NCBI GenBank assembly: GCA_045807945.1
Contig: JBJMGI010000102.1
Location: 1 to 62,205 of the forward strand
Reading direction: 5' to 3'
DNA: 62,205 bases
Origin: CAVQGF01 sp045807945
GTDB lineage: Bacteria; Acidobacteriota; Terriglobia; Terriglobales; Acidobacteriaceae
Shown here: piece after piece, positions 16,982 to 24,479 of the stretch
Layout of the letters: each line of letters opens with the position of its first letter
Position numbering within the stretch: position 1 is the stretch's first letter
The notes under the pieces: model-generated
Database searches by the model: none
What the model was told of the DNA's origin: nothing
Seen by the model: the letters and a program-made list of their open reading frames with translations, nothing else
Position numbers and translations under genes: made by a program

Positions 16982-17506
16982 CTAGAACAATCCCGGATAA
17001 AGCACCTGACCATCGATCATCTTCGCTTCCGCCGTCACTTTGTGCGGACGTGGCGGCTTTGCATCGTCAATGTGCAGCACCGTGTGCCCGTGCAGGGTGA
17101 GGTAATCCGACACGAGCATGCGATGGCAATGGAAGAAGACACGCTCGGCGCACATGATCGCGGTCGGCTTTGACTCCGCCGATTTGACCACCCGCCGAAC
17201 CGCTTCGGCGAAACTCGGCGACAGCATGTAATCGGCGTAGTTGCGGAAGGAATCGTTGCGCAGACCGGTGTTGGGCGATTGCTCCAGTGACTTCCCTCTG
17301 CGCCCGCCCAGATCTTTCTCCCAGAGGTAGTCAATGCCGGCTTCCGCAAGCGCCGGCTCCATTCGCTCGCGGTTGAACTGCGGCAGCCTCGGCGACATCG
17401 GGAACGCGCGAATGTCGAACAGAGTTCCTATCGTGCGGGCTCGCAGGACGGAAACGAAATCATCCCACTCGCGAGTGGAATGTCCGATGGTGTAGACGGT
17501 GGCCAC
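16982..17506 (-). CDS. DUF488 family protein
   Basis: This 174-residue protein opens with VYTIGHSTREWDDFV and carries DIRAFPMSPRLPQFN, both typical of DUF488, a family of uncharacterised cytosolic proteins with conserved cysteine and histidine residues. CAERVFFHCHR near residue 119 is the conserved CxxxxxxHCHR segment. The GTG start shares one base with the TAG stop of selA (TAGTG), so translation is probably coupled. The function is unknown. Placement inside a selA operon is worth noting but does not prove a role in selenium metabolism. Confidence 0.9.
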   Translation of the reverse strand: MATVYTIGHSTREWDDFVSVLRARTIGTLFDIRAFPMSPRLPQFNRERMEPALAEAGIDYLWEKDLGGRRGKSLEQSPNTGLRNDSFRNYADYMLSPSFAEAVRRVVKSAESKPTAIMCAERVFFHCHRMLVSDYLTLHGHTVLHIDDAKPPRPHKVTAEAKMIDGQVLYPGLF

Positions 17507-18909
17507 TACTGCGAGATGCGAACCAGCGCCTGCGCGATCGCCGCATCCTGCTCAGGGAAGACGGTGCGCAGGTCGAGCAGCACGCGGCCATCTTCGATTC
17601 GTGCCACGATCGGCGGCTCGACGGCCCGCAACCGCGCTGCGAACGCATCCGCATTCATCGACTTATGAGTCACTGCAAGCAGCGACGTCGGAAGCGTCGC
17701 TGAGGGTGCCGTTCCGCCTCCGATCACCGATTCGCCTTCGATGATCTCCACCTTCAACGCGCCGACATCCCCTATCTTCGCCATGACTGCTTCCGCGCGG
17801 CCGCGAATCTCGTTGCTGCTCAACCGCAACATGCGTATCGCCGGGATCGCATTGTGGTTTTGCTTGATGTAGGCCATTAACGTGGCTTCGAGCGCCGCGT
17901 AAGTGAATTTGTCCACACGTAACGCGCGGAAGAGCGGGTTCGCGCGAATTCGTGCGATCGCCTCCGGACGCCCGCTCAGCATTCCCGCTTGCGGACCGCC
18001 GAGCAGCTTGTCGCCCGAGTACGCAACCACGTCCACTCCTGCCCGCAAGCTTTCGACGACGCCCGATTCGCCCTCGATCCCGAGCGACCGCAGATCGATT
18101 AGAGCTCCATTGCCCAGGTCTTCAACTACGGGGATCTTGTGTTTGCGTCCGAGCGCGACCAGTTCATCGACCTTTGGCTGCTCGGTGAAGCCGACCATCT
18201 CGAAGTTCGAGCGGTGCACGCGCAGCACGATCCTGGTCTTCTCGGTGATCGCTTTTTCGTAGTCTGCGATACGTGTCCGGTTCGTCGTTCCGACCTCGCG
18301 TAGCACGGCGCCCGCTTTGGTCATGACTTCCGGGACGCGGAAGCCGCCGCCGATCTCGACCAGCTCGCCGCGCGAGACGATGACCTCTCCGCCTTCAGCC
18401 AGCGAATTTAGCGCCAGCAGCACAGCTGCCGCGCAGTTGTTCACGACCACCGTGGATATCGCAGTCTGCTGGCTCAGCAATTTCGTAAACAGCCTGTCGG
18501 CATGGACATCGCGTTTGCCCCGCTCGCCTGATGCCACATCGAATTCCAGATTTGTATATCCGCCCGCGGTTCTGGTGATCCGTTCGAGCGCAGCCGGCGC
18601 AATCGGTGCGCGCCCCAGGTTGGTGTGCAGCACGACTCCCGTCGCGTTGATCACCGGCCGCAGGGAATATTGCAGCGAGCGGACCAGTTGCCGGGCGACC
18701 GCATCCGGCAGGCCCGAGATCGCGAGGTCCACTCCCGCCGCGCTGACCCTCTCCGCAGCGATCTCCTGCCGCAAACGTTCGAGCACATCGCGCGCAGCAG
18801 CGGCGACCGCGGGCGCTCCTTCGCGCGCAATTAATTCCGTCAGCGACTTTGTCAGCTCGTCAACCGACGGAAGCTTGCGGTAAAGCTCGGATTTAGTGTC
18901 GGTATTCAC
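17506..18909 (-). CDS. selA: L-seryl-tRNA(Sec) selenium transferase SelA
   Basis: SelA is a PLP enzyme that turns seryl-tRNA(Sec) into selenocysteyl-tRNA(Sec) using selenophosphate. The 467-residue length is standard. Visible motifs are INATGVVLHTNLGRAP (88-103), the VHRSNFEMVGFTEQP segment and AYSGDKLLGGPQAG with the PLP lysine at 301. The start is GTG 18909, 17 bases after the recG stop, so the two are likely co-transcribed. Together with selB it shows that the organism can insert selenocysteine, provided selC and selD exist elsewhere. Confidence 0.97.
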   Translation of the reverse strand: MNTDTKSELYRKLPSVDELTKSLTELIAREGAPAVAAAARDVLERLRQEIAAERVSAAGVDLAISGLPDAVARQLVRSLQYSLRPVINATGVVLHTNLGRAPIAPAALERITRTAGGYTNLEFDVASGERGKRDVHADRLFTKLLSQQTAISTVVVNNCAAAVLLALNSLAEGGEVIVSRGELVEIGGGFRVPEVMTKAGAVLREVGTTNRTRIADYEKAITEKTRIVLRVHRSNFEMVGFTEQPKVDELVALGRKHKIPVVEDLGNGALIDLRSLGIEGESGVVESLRAGVDVVAYSGDKLLGGPQAGMLSGRPEAIARIRANPLFRALRVDKFTYAALEATLMAYIKQNHNAIPAIRMLRLSSNEIRGRAEAVMAKIGDVGALKVEIIEGESVIGGGTAPSATLPTSLLAVTHKSMNADAFAARLRAVEPPIVARIEDGRVLLDLRTVFPEQDAAIAQALVRISQ

Positions 18910-18926
18910 GCGGCGATCATTTTATT

Positions 18927-21086
18927 TCATCCGACTTCCACCAGCCCATACCGGCGCTGCCAATGCTGTTTCAGGTAATCCATTGCGCGCGTCAGCTCTT
19001 CTTTCGGCAAATCAGGATGCGGCCCTGAAACCACCCACCCCGCCTCGCCCTTCGCCACTTCAAGTAGCTCGCGATCCCGGACCAGGTTGGCCACGCGGAA
19101 GTCTGGCATGCCCGCTTGCCGCGTGCCGAAGAATTCTCCCGGACCACGCAGCTTGAGGTCGAGTTCCGCGATCTCGAATCCATTATTCGTCTTCACCATT
19201 GCATCCAGCCGTTGCTCAGCTTCTTCGGTCAGCGGTTTCTTGCTGTCGGTCATCAGCACGCAATACGACTTTGCCGCGCCGCGCCCGATCCGTCCGCGCA
19301 GCTGATGCAATTGTGAAAGTCCGAAGCGCTCGGCATGCTCAATGATCATCAGGTTGGCATTCGCAACGTCTACGCCTACTTCGATCACCGTCGTCGAGAC
19401 CAGCACATCGAGCTCGCCGCGCTGGAAGCGGCGCATGATGATCTCTTTCTCGTCAGGATCGAGCTTGCCATGCAATAAGCCAATCTTCAGGTCGGGCAAG
19501 ATCTTTTTCTGCAGTTCCGAGTGCATCTTCACCGCGGCTTTGATTTCGGTCGCTTCGTTCTCCTCGATCACTGGATAGACAACGTAAGCCTGGTTTCCGG
19601 CTTTCACCTGCTTGCGGAGGAATTCCCAAACGTCGTCCGCCCGCTCGTCGGAAACGCGGCGCGTCACGATCGGTGTGCGCCCCGGCGGAAGCTCGTCCAG
19701 CGTGCTGACATCCAGGTCGCCATAGAGGGTGAGCGCGAGGGTTCGCGGGATCGGCGTGGCAGTCATCACCAGCACGTCGGGTTCGAGCTGGTCCTTTTTC
19801 TTCATCAGGCGGAAGCGCTGCATCACGCCGAAGCGATGCTGCTCATCCACGATGACTAGGCCCAGTTTGTCGAACTCGACCTTCTCTTCGATCAGCGCAT
19901 GTGTTCCGATCACCAATTGCACGTCGCCGCGTGAGATGTGCCGCCGCGTGTCGCGCTTCCTGTCCTGCTCGAGCGAGCCTGTCAGCAGCGCGATTCGGTA
20001 TCCCGCGGGCTCGAGAATCCGGCGCGCGGAGAGGAAGTGCTGCGTCGCCAGGATCTCCGTCGGCGCCATTAGCGCGACCTGGTATCCGTTCTCGATGGCG
20101 ATGATCGCGGCCTGCAGCGCGATGATGGTCTTGCCCGAGCCGACGTCTCCCTGCAGCAAACGACGCATGGGCGTCGCCTCCGCCATCGCCCCGGCGATCT
20201 CGCGCAGAACTTTCTTCTGCGCTTCTGTCGGACGGAAGGGCAGGATCTTCTTGATCGACTCCCGCACCTGCTGCGTCAGCGCGAATGAGATTCCCGGCTG
20301 CGCCCGCAGACGTCGTCGCTTCAGCTCCAGCCCAAGCTCCAGAAAAAATAATTCCTCGAAGATCAAGCGCAGATGCGCCGGCGTGCGCTGCGCCTGCAGT
20401 TCATCGAGATTCGTTCCCGCATCGGGCCAGTGCGTCTCCCAAAATGCTTTATGTTTGTCGAGCAGTTGCAATCGCTCGCGAATGGCCGACGGGATCGGAT
20501 CCGGCCCCATCGCTTGCGCCGGCAGCGACTCGAGTGCCCCGCGGATCACCCGCCGAAACCATCGCGAGGTCAGCTTCCCGTGCGAGGCGGTCTCGTATAT
20601 GGGAACGACGCGCCCGATCTCTAGTGACTGCGCCGGATCTTTCGCATCGCCCTCGTCGTCCGGGTCGCTCAATATTTCAAACTGCGGCTGGATGATCTGC
20701 AGCCCGCGCTGTTCACGCCCGGGCTCCTCCACCTTCCCGTACAGCGCGACCACCTGTCCGGGCTTGAACTTGTCTTTGAGATAGGCCCCATGGAACCAGA
20801 GGCACTTCAGCGTCGCGCGTCCCTGCCCCGCTGTCACCTGGAAGATCTGCACTCGGCCACGCGTGCGGAACAATCCTGCCGTTCGGACTTCGGCGATCAC
20901 GGTCGCCATCTCGCCGGCGCGCAACTCGGCGATCGTCCGCGGATTCAGCCGGTCTTCGTAGCGGTAGGGAAGGTAGTAAAGAAGATCTTCGACGGTGCTG
21001 ATCCCCTTTTCCGCCAGCACCAGCGCCGTGCGCGGGCCTATGCCTTTGACGTACTGCACTTCGGTCGTCAGTTGCAGCGGAGGCAT
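18927..21086 (-). CDS. recG: ATP-dependent DNA helicase RecG
   Basis: RecG remodels stalled replication forks and branch-migrates Holliday junctions. The 719-residue protein has the N-terminal wedge OB-fold (about 55-140), Walker A GDVGSGKT (313-320), the DEQH box in VIVDEQHRFG, motif III MTATPIPRTLALTLYGDLDV and motif VI LRGRIGRG, followed by the C-terminal TRG segment. The N-terminus contains VKGIGPRTA, a helix-hairpin-helix-like start usual for this family. It heads an operon with selA, DUF488 and acpS and diverges from the diguanylate cyclase gene. Confidence 0.97.
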   Translation of the reverse strand: MPPLQLTTEVQYVKGIGPRTALVLAEKGISTVEDLLYYLPYRYEDRLNPRTIAELRAGEMATVIAEVRTAGLFRTRGRVQIFQVTAGQGRATLKCLWFHGAYLKDKFKPGQVVALYGKVEEPGREQRGLQIIQPQFEILSDPDDEGDAKDPAQSLEIGRVVPIYETASHGKLTSRWFRRVIRGALESLPAQAMGPDPIPSAIRERLQLLDKHKAFWETHWPDAGTNLDELQAQRTPAHLRLIFEELFFLELGLELKRRRLRAQPGISFALTQQVRESIKKILPFRPTEAQKKVLREIAGAMAEATPMRRLLQGDVGSGKTIIALQAAIIAIENGYQVALMAPTEILATQHFLSARRILEPAGYRIALLTGSLEQDRKRDTRRHISRGDVQLVIGTHALIEEKVEFDKLGLVIVDEQHRFGVMQRFRLMKKKDQLEPDVLVMTATPIPRTLALTLYGDLDVSTLDELPPGRTPIVTRRVSDERADDVWEFLRKQVKAGNQAYVVYPVIEENEATEIKAAVKMHSELQKKILPDLKIGLLHGKLDPDEKEIIMRRFQRGELDVLVSTTVIEVGVDVANANLMIIEHAERFGLSQLHQLRGRIGRGAAKSYCVLMTDSKKPLTEEAEQRLDAMVKTNNGFEIAELDLKLRGPGEFFGTRQAGMPDFRVANLVRDRELLEVAKGEAGWVVSGPHPDLPKEELTRAMDYLKQHWQRRYGLVEVG

Positions 21087-21208
21087 GCTTTTTGGGGTCG
21101 AATTCGCATACTACCAAAGCGGTTTCCACCGGCTATATGTTCGCCATCTGACCCTTGGGTTTTTCCGCACTCCGAAGTACAATCGCCATCCCCAGAAGGC
21201 CGTTTCCC

Positions 21209-22711
21209 ATGCAGAAGGTCGCGATTCTTTACGACGTAAGCCAGGCGGTCCTCTCGACTTTCGACCTTGACGAAGTCCTGAGCCAAATCCTGATGATCGC
21301 CCAGGACTACTTCCGCGTCGAGAACTGCGCCATCCTTCTGTTCGACCCCTCCGATCAGAAGCTTAGGGTGCGCAAGGAGTTCGGCGGGAACCGCATCGCC
21401 CTCGACGTCGCAATCCCTCTCGGCCGGGGCATCATCGGCTCGGCTGCGAAACGCAAGCTGCCGATTTACGCGCCAGATGTTTCCAAGGATTCGCGGTATA
21501 TCAAGACATTCAGTGAGACGCGCAGCGAGCTCGCCATTCCGCTCGTCGTCCGCGACGAAGTCTACGGCGTCCTCGATTTTCAAAGCGTCCAGCTCAACTA
21601 CTTCGATAACGACACCATCGACCTGCTCACTTTGTTTTCTACACAAGCTTCCATAGCCTTGGCGAACGCGCGCCTTTACTCCGACCAGCAACGCCAGCGA
21701 GCGCAGCTCGAAGCTATCAACGCCATCGCCGACCAGATATCGAAGACTAATGAGCTCGACGATCTGCTGCAGAAGATCTGCTCTCTCATCCCGGAAAAGT
21801 TCTCGGTAGACCACGCGGTACTCATCCTGCGCGAGGGCGAGCCTGACGAAGAGCGACTGCTCATGCGGGCCCACTCCGGCCGCCTCACTCCGCTCTTCGC
21901 TGCACACTATGAGCTCCCGCCCGGCGACGGCCATTCCCGCACCGCCTACCATTGCGCCGAGGTCGTGGTGGATAAGGATGTCCGGAACTCGCAAGGCTAC
22001 ATCCCCGGCTTCAAAGAAACGCTGTCCGAACTGTGCGTCCCGATGATCGCCTTTCAGGAGACGCTCGGAGTTCTCGTCCTCGATTCCGCACGTGCTGACA
22101 ATTTCAAGCCTGAAGATATCCGCGCGCTGCAGTCCGTCGCTGATATCTGCGCCGTGGGCATTCGCAATGCTATGCAGCTTCATCAGGCGAAGACCATGGC
22201 CTCGACCGACGGCCTCACGGGTATCTACAACCGCCGCGGCTTTGAGACGCGCATCATCGAAGAGATCGCCGGAGCCCAGCGCAACGGCCTCGGAGTCTCG
22301 CTGCTCATGGTCGACATCGATCATTTCAAGCGGCTGAATGACGAGTTCGGCCACCTTTTGGGCGATGAAGTGCTTCGTCAGGTCGCGAAGATCTTCACCC
22401 AGCAGATCCGCAAAAACGATATCGTTTGCCGCTACGGTGGGGAAGAATTCGCCATCTTGCTTCCCGAAACGACCACCGAGCGCGCCCACGCCGTCGCGGA
22501 AAAGCTGCGTCGCGTAGTTGCCGAGTACCAATTCCCCGGTGTCCCCCGCCCGGTGACCATCAGCCTGGGCATCGCCGATTCCCCCACCCACGCTGCTTCC
22601 CGCGACGATCTTGTGCGCGCCGCAGACGAAGCTTTGTACGCCGCCAAGCAGAACGGCCGGAACCGAACTGAAACTGCTCAGCAGGCAGTTGGCAAGACTG
22701 TAGCTAGATAA
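21209..22711 (+). CDS. GAF-GAF-GGDEF diguanylate cyclase
   Basis: The predicted enzyme makes the second messenger c-di-GMP from two GTP. I use ATG 21209 (MQKVAILYDVSQAVLSTFDL); the frame is open 18 codons upstream but without family-like sequence. Two GAF sensor domains occupy about residues 10-155 and 175-320. The GGDEF domain begins at ASTDGLTGIYNRRG and holds the active-site loop RYGGEEF, an accepted GGEEF variant. No membrane segment is present, so it should sense a cytosolic ligand. A PilZ gene, a likely c-di-GMP effector, follows 58 bases later on the same strand. Confidence 0.95.
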   Translation: MQKVAILYDVSQAVLSTFDLDEVLSQILMIAQDYFRVENCAILLFDPSDQKLRVRKEFGGNRIALDVAIPLGRGIIGSAAKRKLPIYAPDVSKDSRYIKTFSETRSELAIPLVVRDEVYGVLDFQSVQLNYFDNDTIDLLTLFSTQASIALANARLYSDQQRQRAQLEAINAIADQISKTNELDDLLQKICSLIPEKFSVDHAVLILREGEPDEERLLMRAHSGRLTPLFAAHYELPPGDGHSRTAYHCAEVVVDKDVRNSQGYIPGFKETLSELCVPMIAFQETLGVLVLDSARADNFKPEDIRALQSVADICAVGIRNAMQLHQAKTMASTDGLTGIYNRRGFETRIIEEIAGAQRNGLGVSLLMVDIDHFKRLNDEFGHLLGDEVLRQVAKIFTQQIRKNDIVCRYGGEEFAILLPETTTERAHAVAEKLRRVVAEYQFPGVPRPVTISLGIADSPTHAASRDDLVRAADEALYAAKQNGRNRTETAQQAVGKTVAR

Positions 22712-22769
22712 TCATTGCGAAATCGCGCTGCCCGCGCCAGAATAGCCGTCCCTTTAGGAATCGACACCC

Positions 22770-23474
22770 ATGGCAACCACCAGCACCTTCGGCACCACCG
22801 CGCGCAAAGCTATCGCGCGTCTGGCTCTGATCGGGCTCGACGACACCTCCGGCGACCTGCTGCGTGAGTGCTTCCGCCAGTTCGGCGTCTCCACCTCGGC
22901 CGTGATCGACGATCCCAGCCATCGCTTTCTCAAAGAAAAATTCGAGGCCTGCGTGCTCCGGCTTGATGATGGCGCGGACAATGTCCTGGAGCAGATACGG
23001 AACTCGCCATCGAATAAACGGATCGTTATCTACGGTATTTCCAAGGGGACGCAAGCAGCCATGCGCTATTCCAAGTACGGCATCAACGCGGTATTTGAAG
23101 AGCCGCTCGAGCGGCCGTCGGTCCTTAAAGTTGTTCGCTCCACGCATTTGCTGGTCATCAACGAGCTGCGCCGCTATGTGCGCGTCCCTATCGTCACCGA
23201 AGCCAATATCGAGGCGCAGGACAAGCGCATTCCCTCGTCCACTCTCGAGGTCAGCGCTGGCGGCATGTCGCTCATCTGCTCATCGAAGCTCCACCTCGGC
23301 CACTCGGTGCAGATCAACTTCTCGCTTCCTATCCTGAACGGCGGCAATGTGAAGGTGCGCGCGTCTGTCTGCTGGGCGCGCGAGAATGAGAACGCTTACG
23401 GCGTCCGCTTCGACGCCACCGACGATCGCCGCCTCCAGGTCAAACGCTGGATCGACGAATACCTCCAGATCTGA
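22770..23474 (+). CDS. PilZ domain protein with receiver-like N-terminus
   Basis: Residues about 15-120 look like a response-regulator-type fold (ARLALIGLDD, then RIVIYGISKG), but I do not see the usual set of phospho-acceptor aspartates. Residues about 128-234 match PilZ, the c-di-GMP-binding domain. ELRRYVRVP supplies the RxxxR motif and LEVSAGGMSL corresponds to the [D/N]xSxxG motif with Glu or Val in the first place. The gene sits directly downstream of a diguanylate cyclase on the same strand. It probably reads out the signal the cyclase makes; the output partner is unknown. Confidence 0.85.
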   Translation: MATTSTFGTTARKAIARLALIGLDDTSGDLLRECFRQFGVSTSAVIDDPSHRFLKEKFEACVLRLDDGADNVLEQIRNSPSNKRIVIYGISKGTQAAMRYSKYGINAVFEEPLERPSVLKVVRSTHLLVINELRRYVRVPIVTEANIEAQDKRIPSSTLEVSAGGMSLICSSKLHLGHSVQINFSLPILNGGNVKVRASVCWARENENAYGVRFDATDDRRLQVKRWIDEYLQI

Positions 23475-23505
23475 TCTGTCATTGCAGATGTGGTGAAATA
23501 GCTCC

Positions 23506-24198
23506 GTGAGCACCACTGCGACCGCAACGCCAGAAGAACAGCCCCGCGTCACCTGGCGGCAGCGCTTCGCTCTGGCGGTAGTTCCATTCCTGGCTTCCTT
23601 AATACTCCGCCTCATCGCCTCTACGCTGCGCTACTCCACTTCCATAGAAGACCCGGGTGGTTCTGAATTTGCGCCCAAGACGATCTACGCCTTCTGGCAT
23701 CAATGCCTCTTCACCGCGAGCTATCGCTATCGCAATCGCGGTATCGCCGTGCTCATCAGCCGGAGCTTCGATGGTGAATTGATCGCCCGCGTAGTCGAAA
23801 AATTCGGATACCGACCAGTGCGGGGATCGAGTTCCCGCGGCGCTGTTGCTGGACTGCTGGAGATGGGCCGCGAGCTCGAAGCCGGACACGCCGTCGCCTT
23901 CACCGCGGATGGTCCCCGCGGTCCGCGCTTCGTGGCCAAGCCGGGGCCGCTTCTGCTCTCGCGTACCCAGGGCGCGCCCGTCCGCGCGCTTCACTTCGGA
24001 GTAAGAAGCGCGTGGCGGCTCAACTCATGGGACGGATTCATCATCCCCAAGCCCTTCTCGCGCGTTGTGCTGCGCATGTCCGCTCCATTACAGCTTCCAT
24101 CCTCAGCGAGCGACGCCCAACTCGAAGAATTCCATGCTCAACTGCAACGCCAGCTCGAGGTCACCCGCGAATTCGCTGAGACGAACGCCGCGAAATGA
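23506..24198 (+). CDS. DUF374 / lysophospholipid acyltransferase family protein
   Basis: The 230-residue protein matches DUF374, a branch of the LPLAT acyltransferases found near lipid A and KDO genes in many Gram-negative bacteria. Visible features are YAFWHQCLF (the family's HxxxL/D-type site), ISRSFDGELIARVVEKFGY, RGSSSRG and FTADGPRGPRFVAKPG, which correspond to acyltransferase blocks I-III. It starts at GTG 23506. It probably acts at the inner membrane in lipid A or phospholipid acylation. The next promoter overlaps its stop codon. Confidence 0.88.
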   Translation: MSTTATATPEEQPRVTWRQRFALAVVPFLASLILRLIASTLRYSTSIEDPGGSEFAPKTIYAFWHQCLFTASYRYRNRGIAVLISRSFDGELIARVVEKFGYRPVRGSSSRGAVAGLLEMGRELEAGHAVAFTADGPRGPRFVAKPGPLLLSRTQGAPVRALHFGVRSAWRLNSWDGFIIPKPFSRVVLRMSAPLQLPSSASDAQLEEFHAQLQRQLEVTREFAETNAAK

Positions 24199-24199
24199 A

Positions 24200-24228
24200 T
24201 TGACATACCCTGCCCCGGAATTTAGATT
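24200..24228 (+). promoter_or_regulatory. Sigma-70 type promoter for the cobalamin riboswitch / receptor gene
   Basis: A perfect -35 box TTGACA (24200-24205) is followed after 17 bases by TAGATT (24223-24228). The spacing is ideal and transcription would start near 24235, just ahead of the riboswitch. The -35 box begins two bases after the stop codon of the DUF374 gene. Confidence 0.75.
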
Positions 24229-24267
24229 TCTCACTCCACTTTTTCAGTGTTTGTATAACTCAGAGAA

Positions 24268-24445
24268 GGTGGAGCATTTGGTATGCGCGCTCGTGCCGCT
24301 CGGCACGGGCTGGGAAGCGGGTGAGATGCCCGCGCTGCCGCGCAACTGTAAGCGAGATTGTTTTAGCGCAGCGGTCACTGTGAGCGATCACGGGAAGGCC
24401 GCCGCGTTGTAGTCCTCGCGAGCCAGGAGACCGGCGCACACCGTA
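24268..24445 (+). promoter_or_regulatory. Cobalamin (AdoCbl) riboswitch
   Basis: The leader holds the conserved blocks of the B12 riboswitch in order: a GTGCCGCTCGGCAC stem, GGGAAGCGGGTGAGATGCCC, then CTGCCGCGCAACTGTAAGCG, then GGTCACTGTG, GGGAAGGCC, and GAGCCAGGAGACC near 24420-24432. Bound cobalamin normally folds this RNA so that the downstream Shine-Dalgarno or an antiterminator is masked. Here the AAGGAGG of the receptor gene lies about 30 bases beyond the aptamer, which suggests control of translation. The exact 5' boundary is approximate. Confidence 0.93.
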
Positions 24446-24479
24446 CGATCAACCCCTTTCGCGTGTAAAGGAGGCCACT

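Noticed and set aside
21068..22591. A 507-codon open frame on the minus strand opposite the diguanylate cyclase
   Set aside because: The plus strand encodes clear GAF and GGDEF domains; the opposite frame has no family-like sequence and is a by-product of GC-rich codons.
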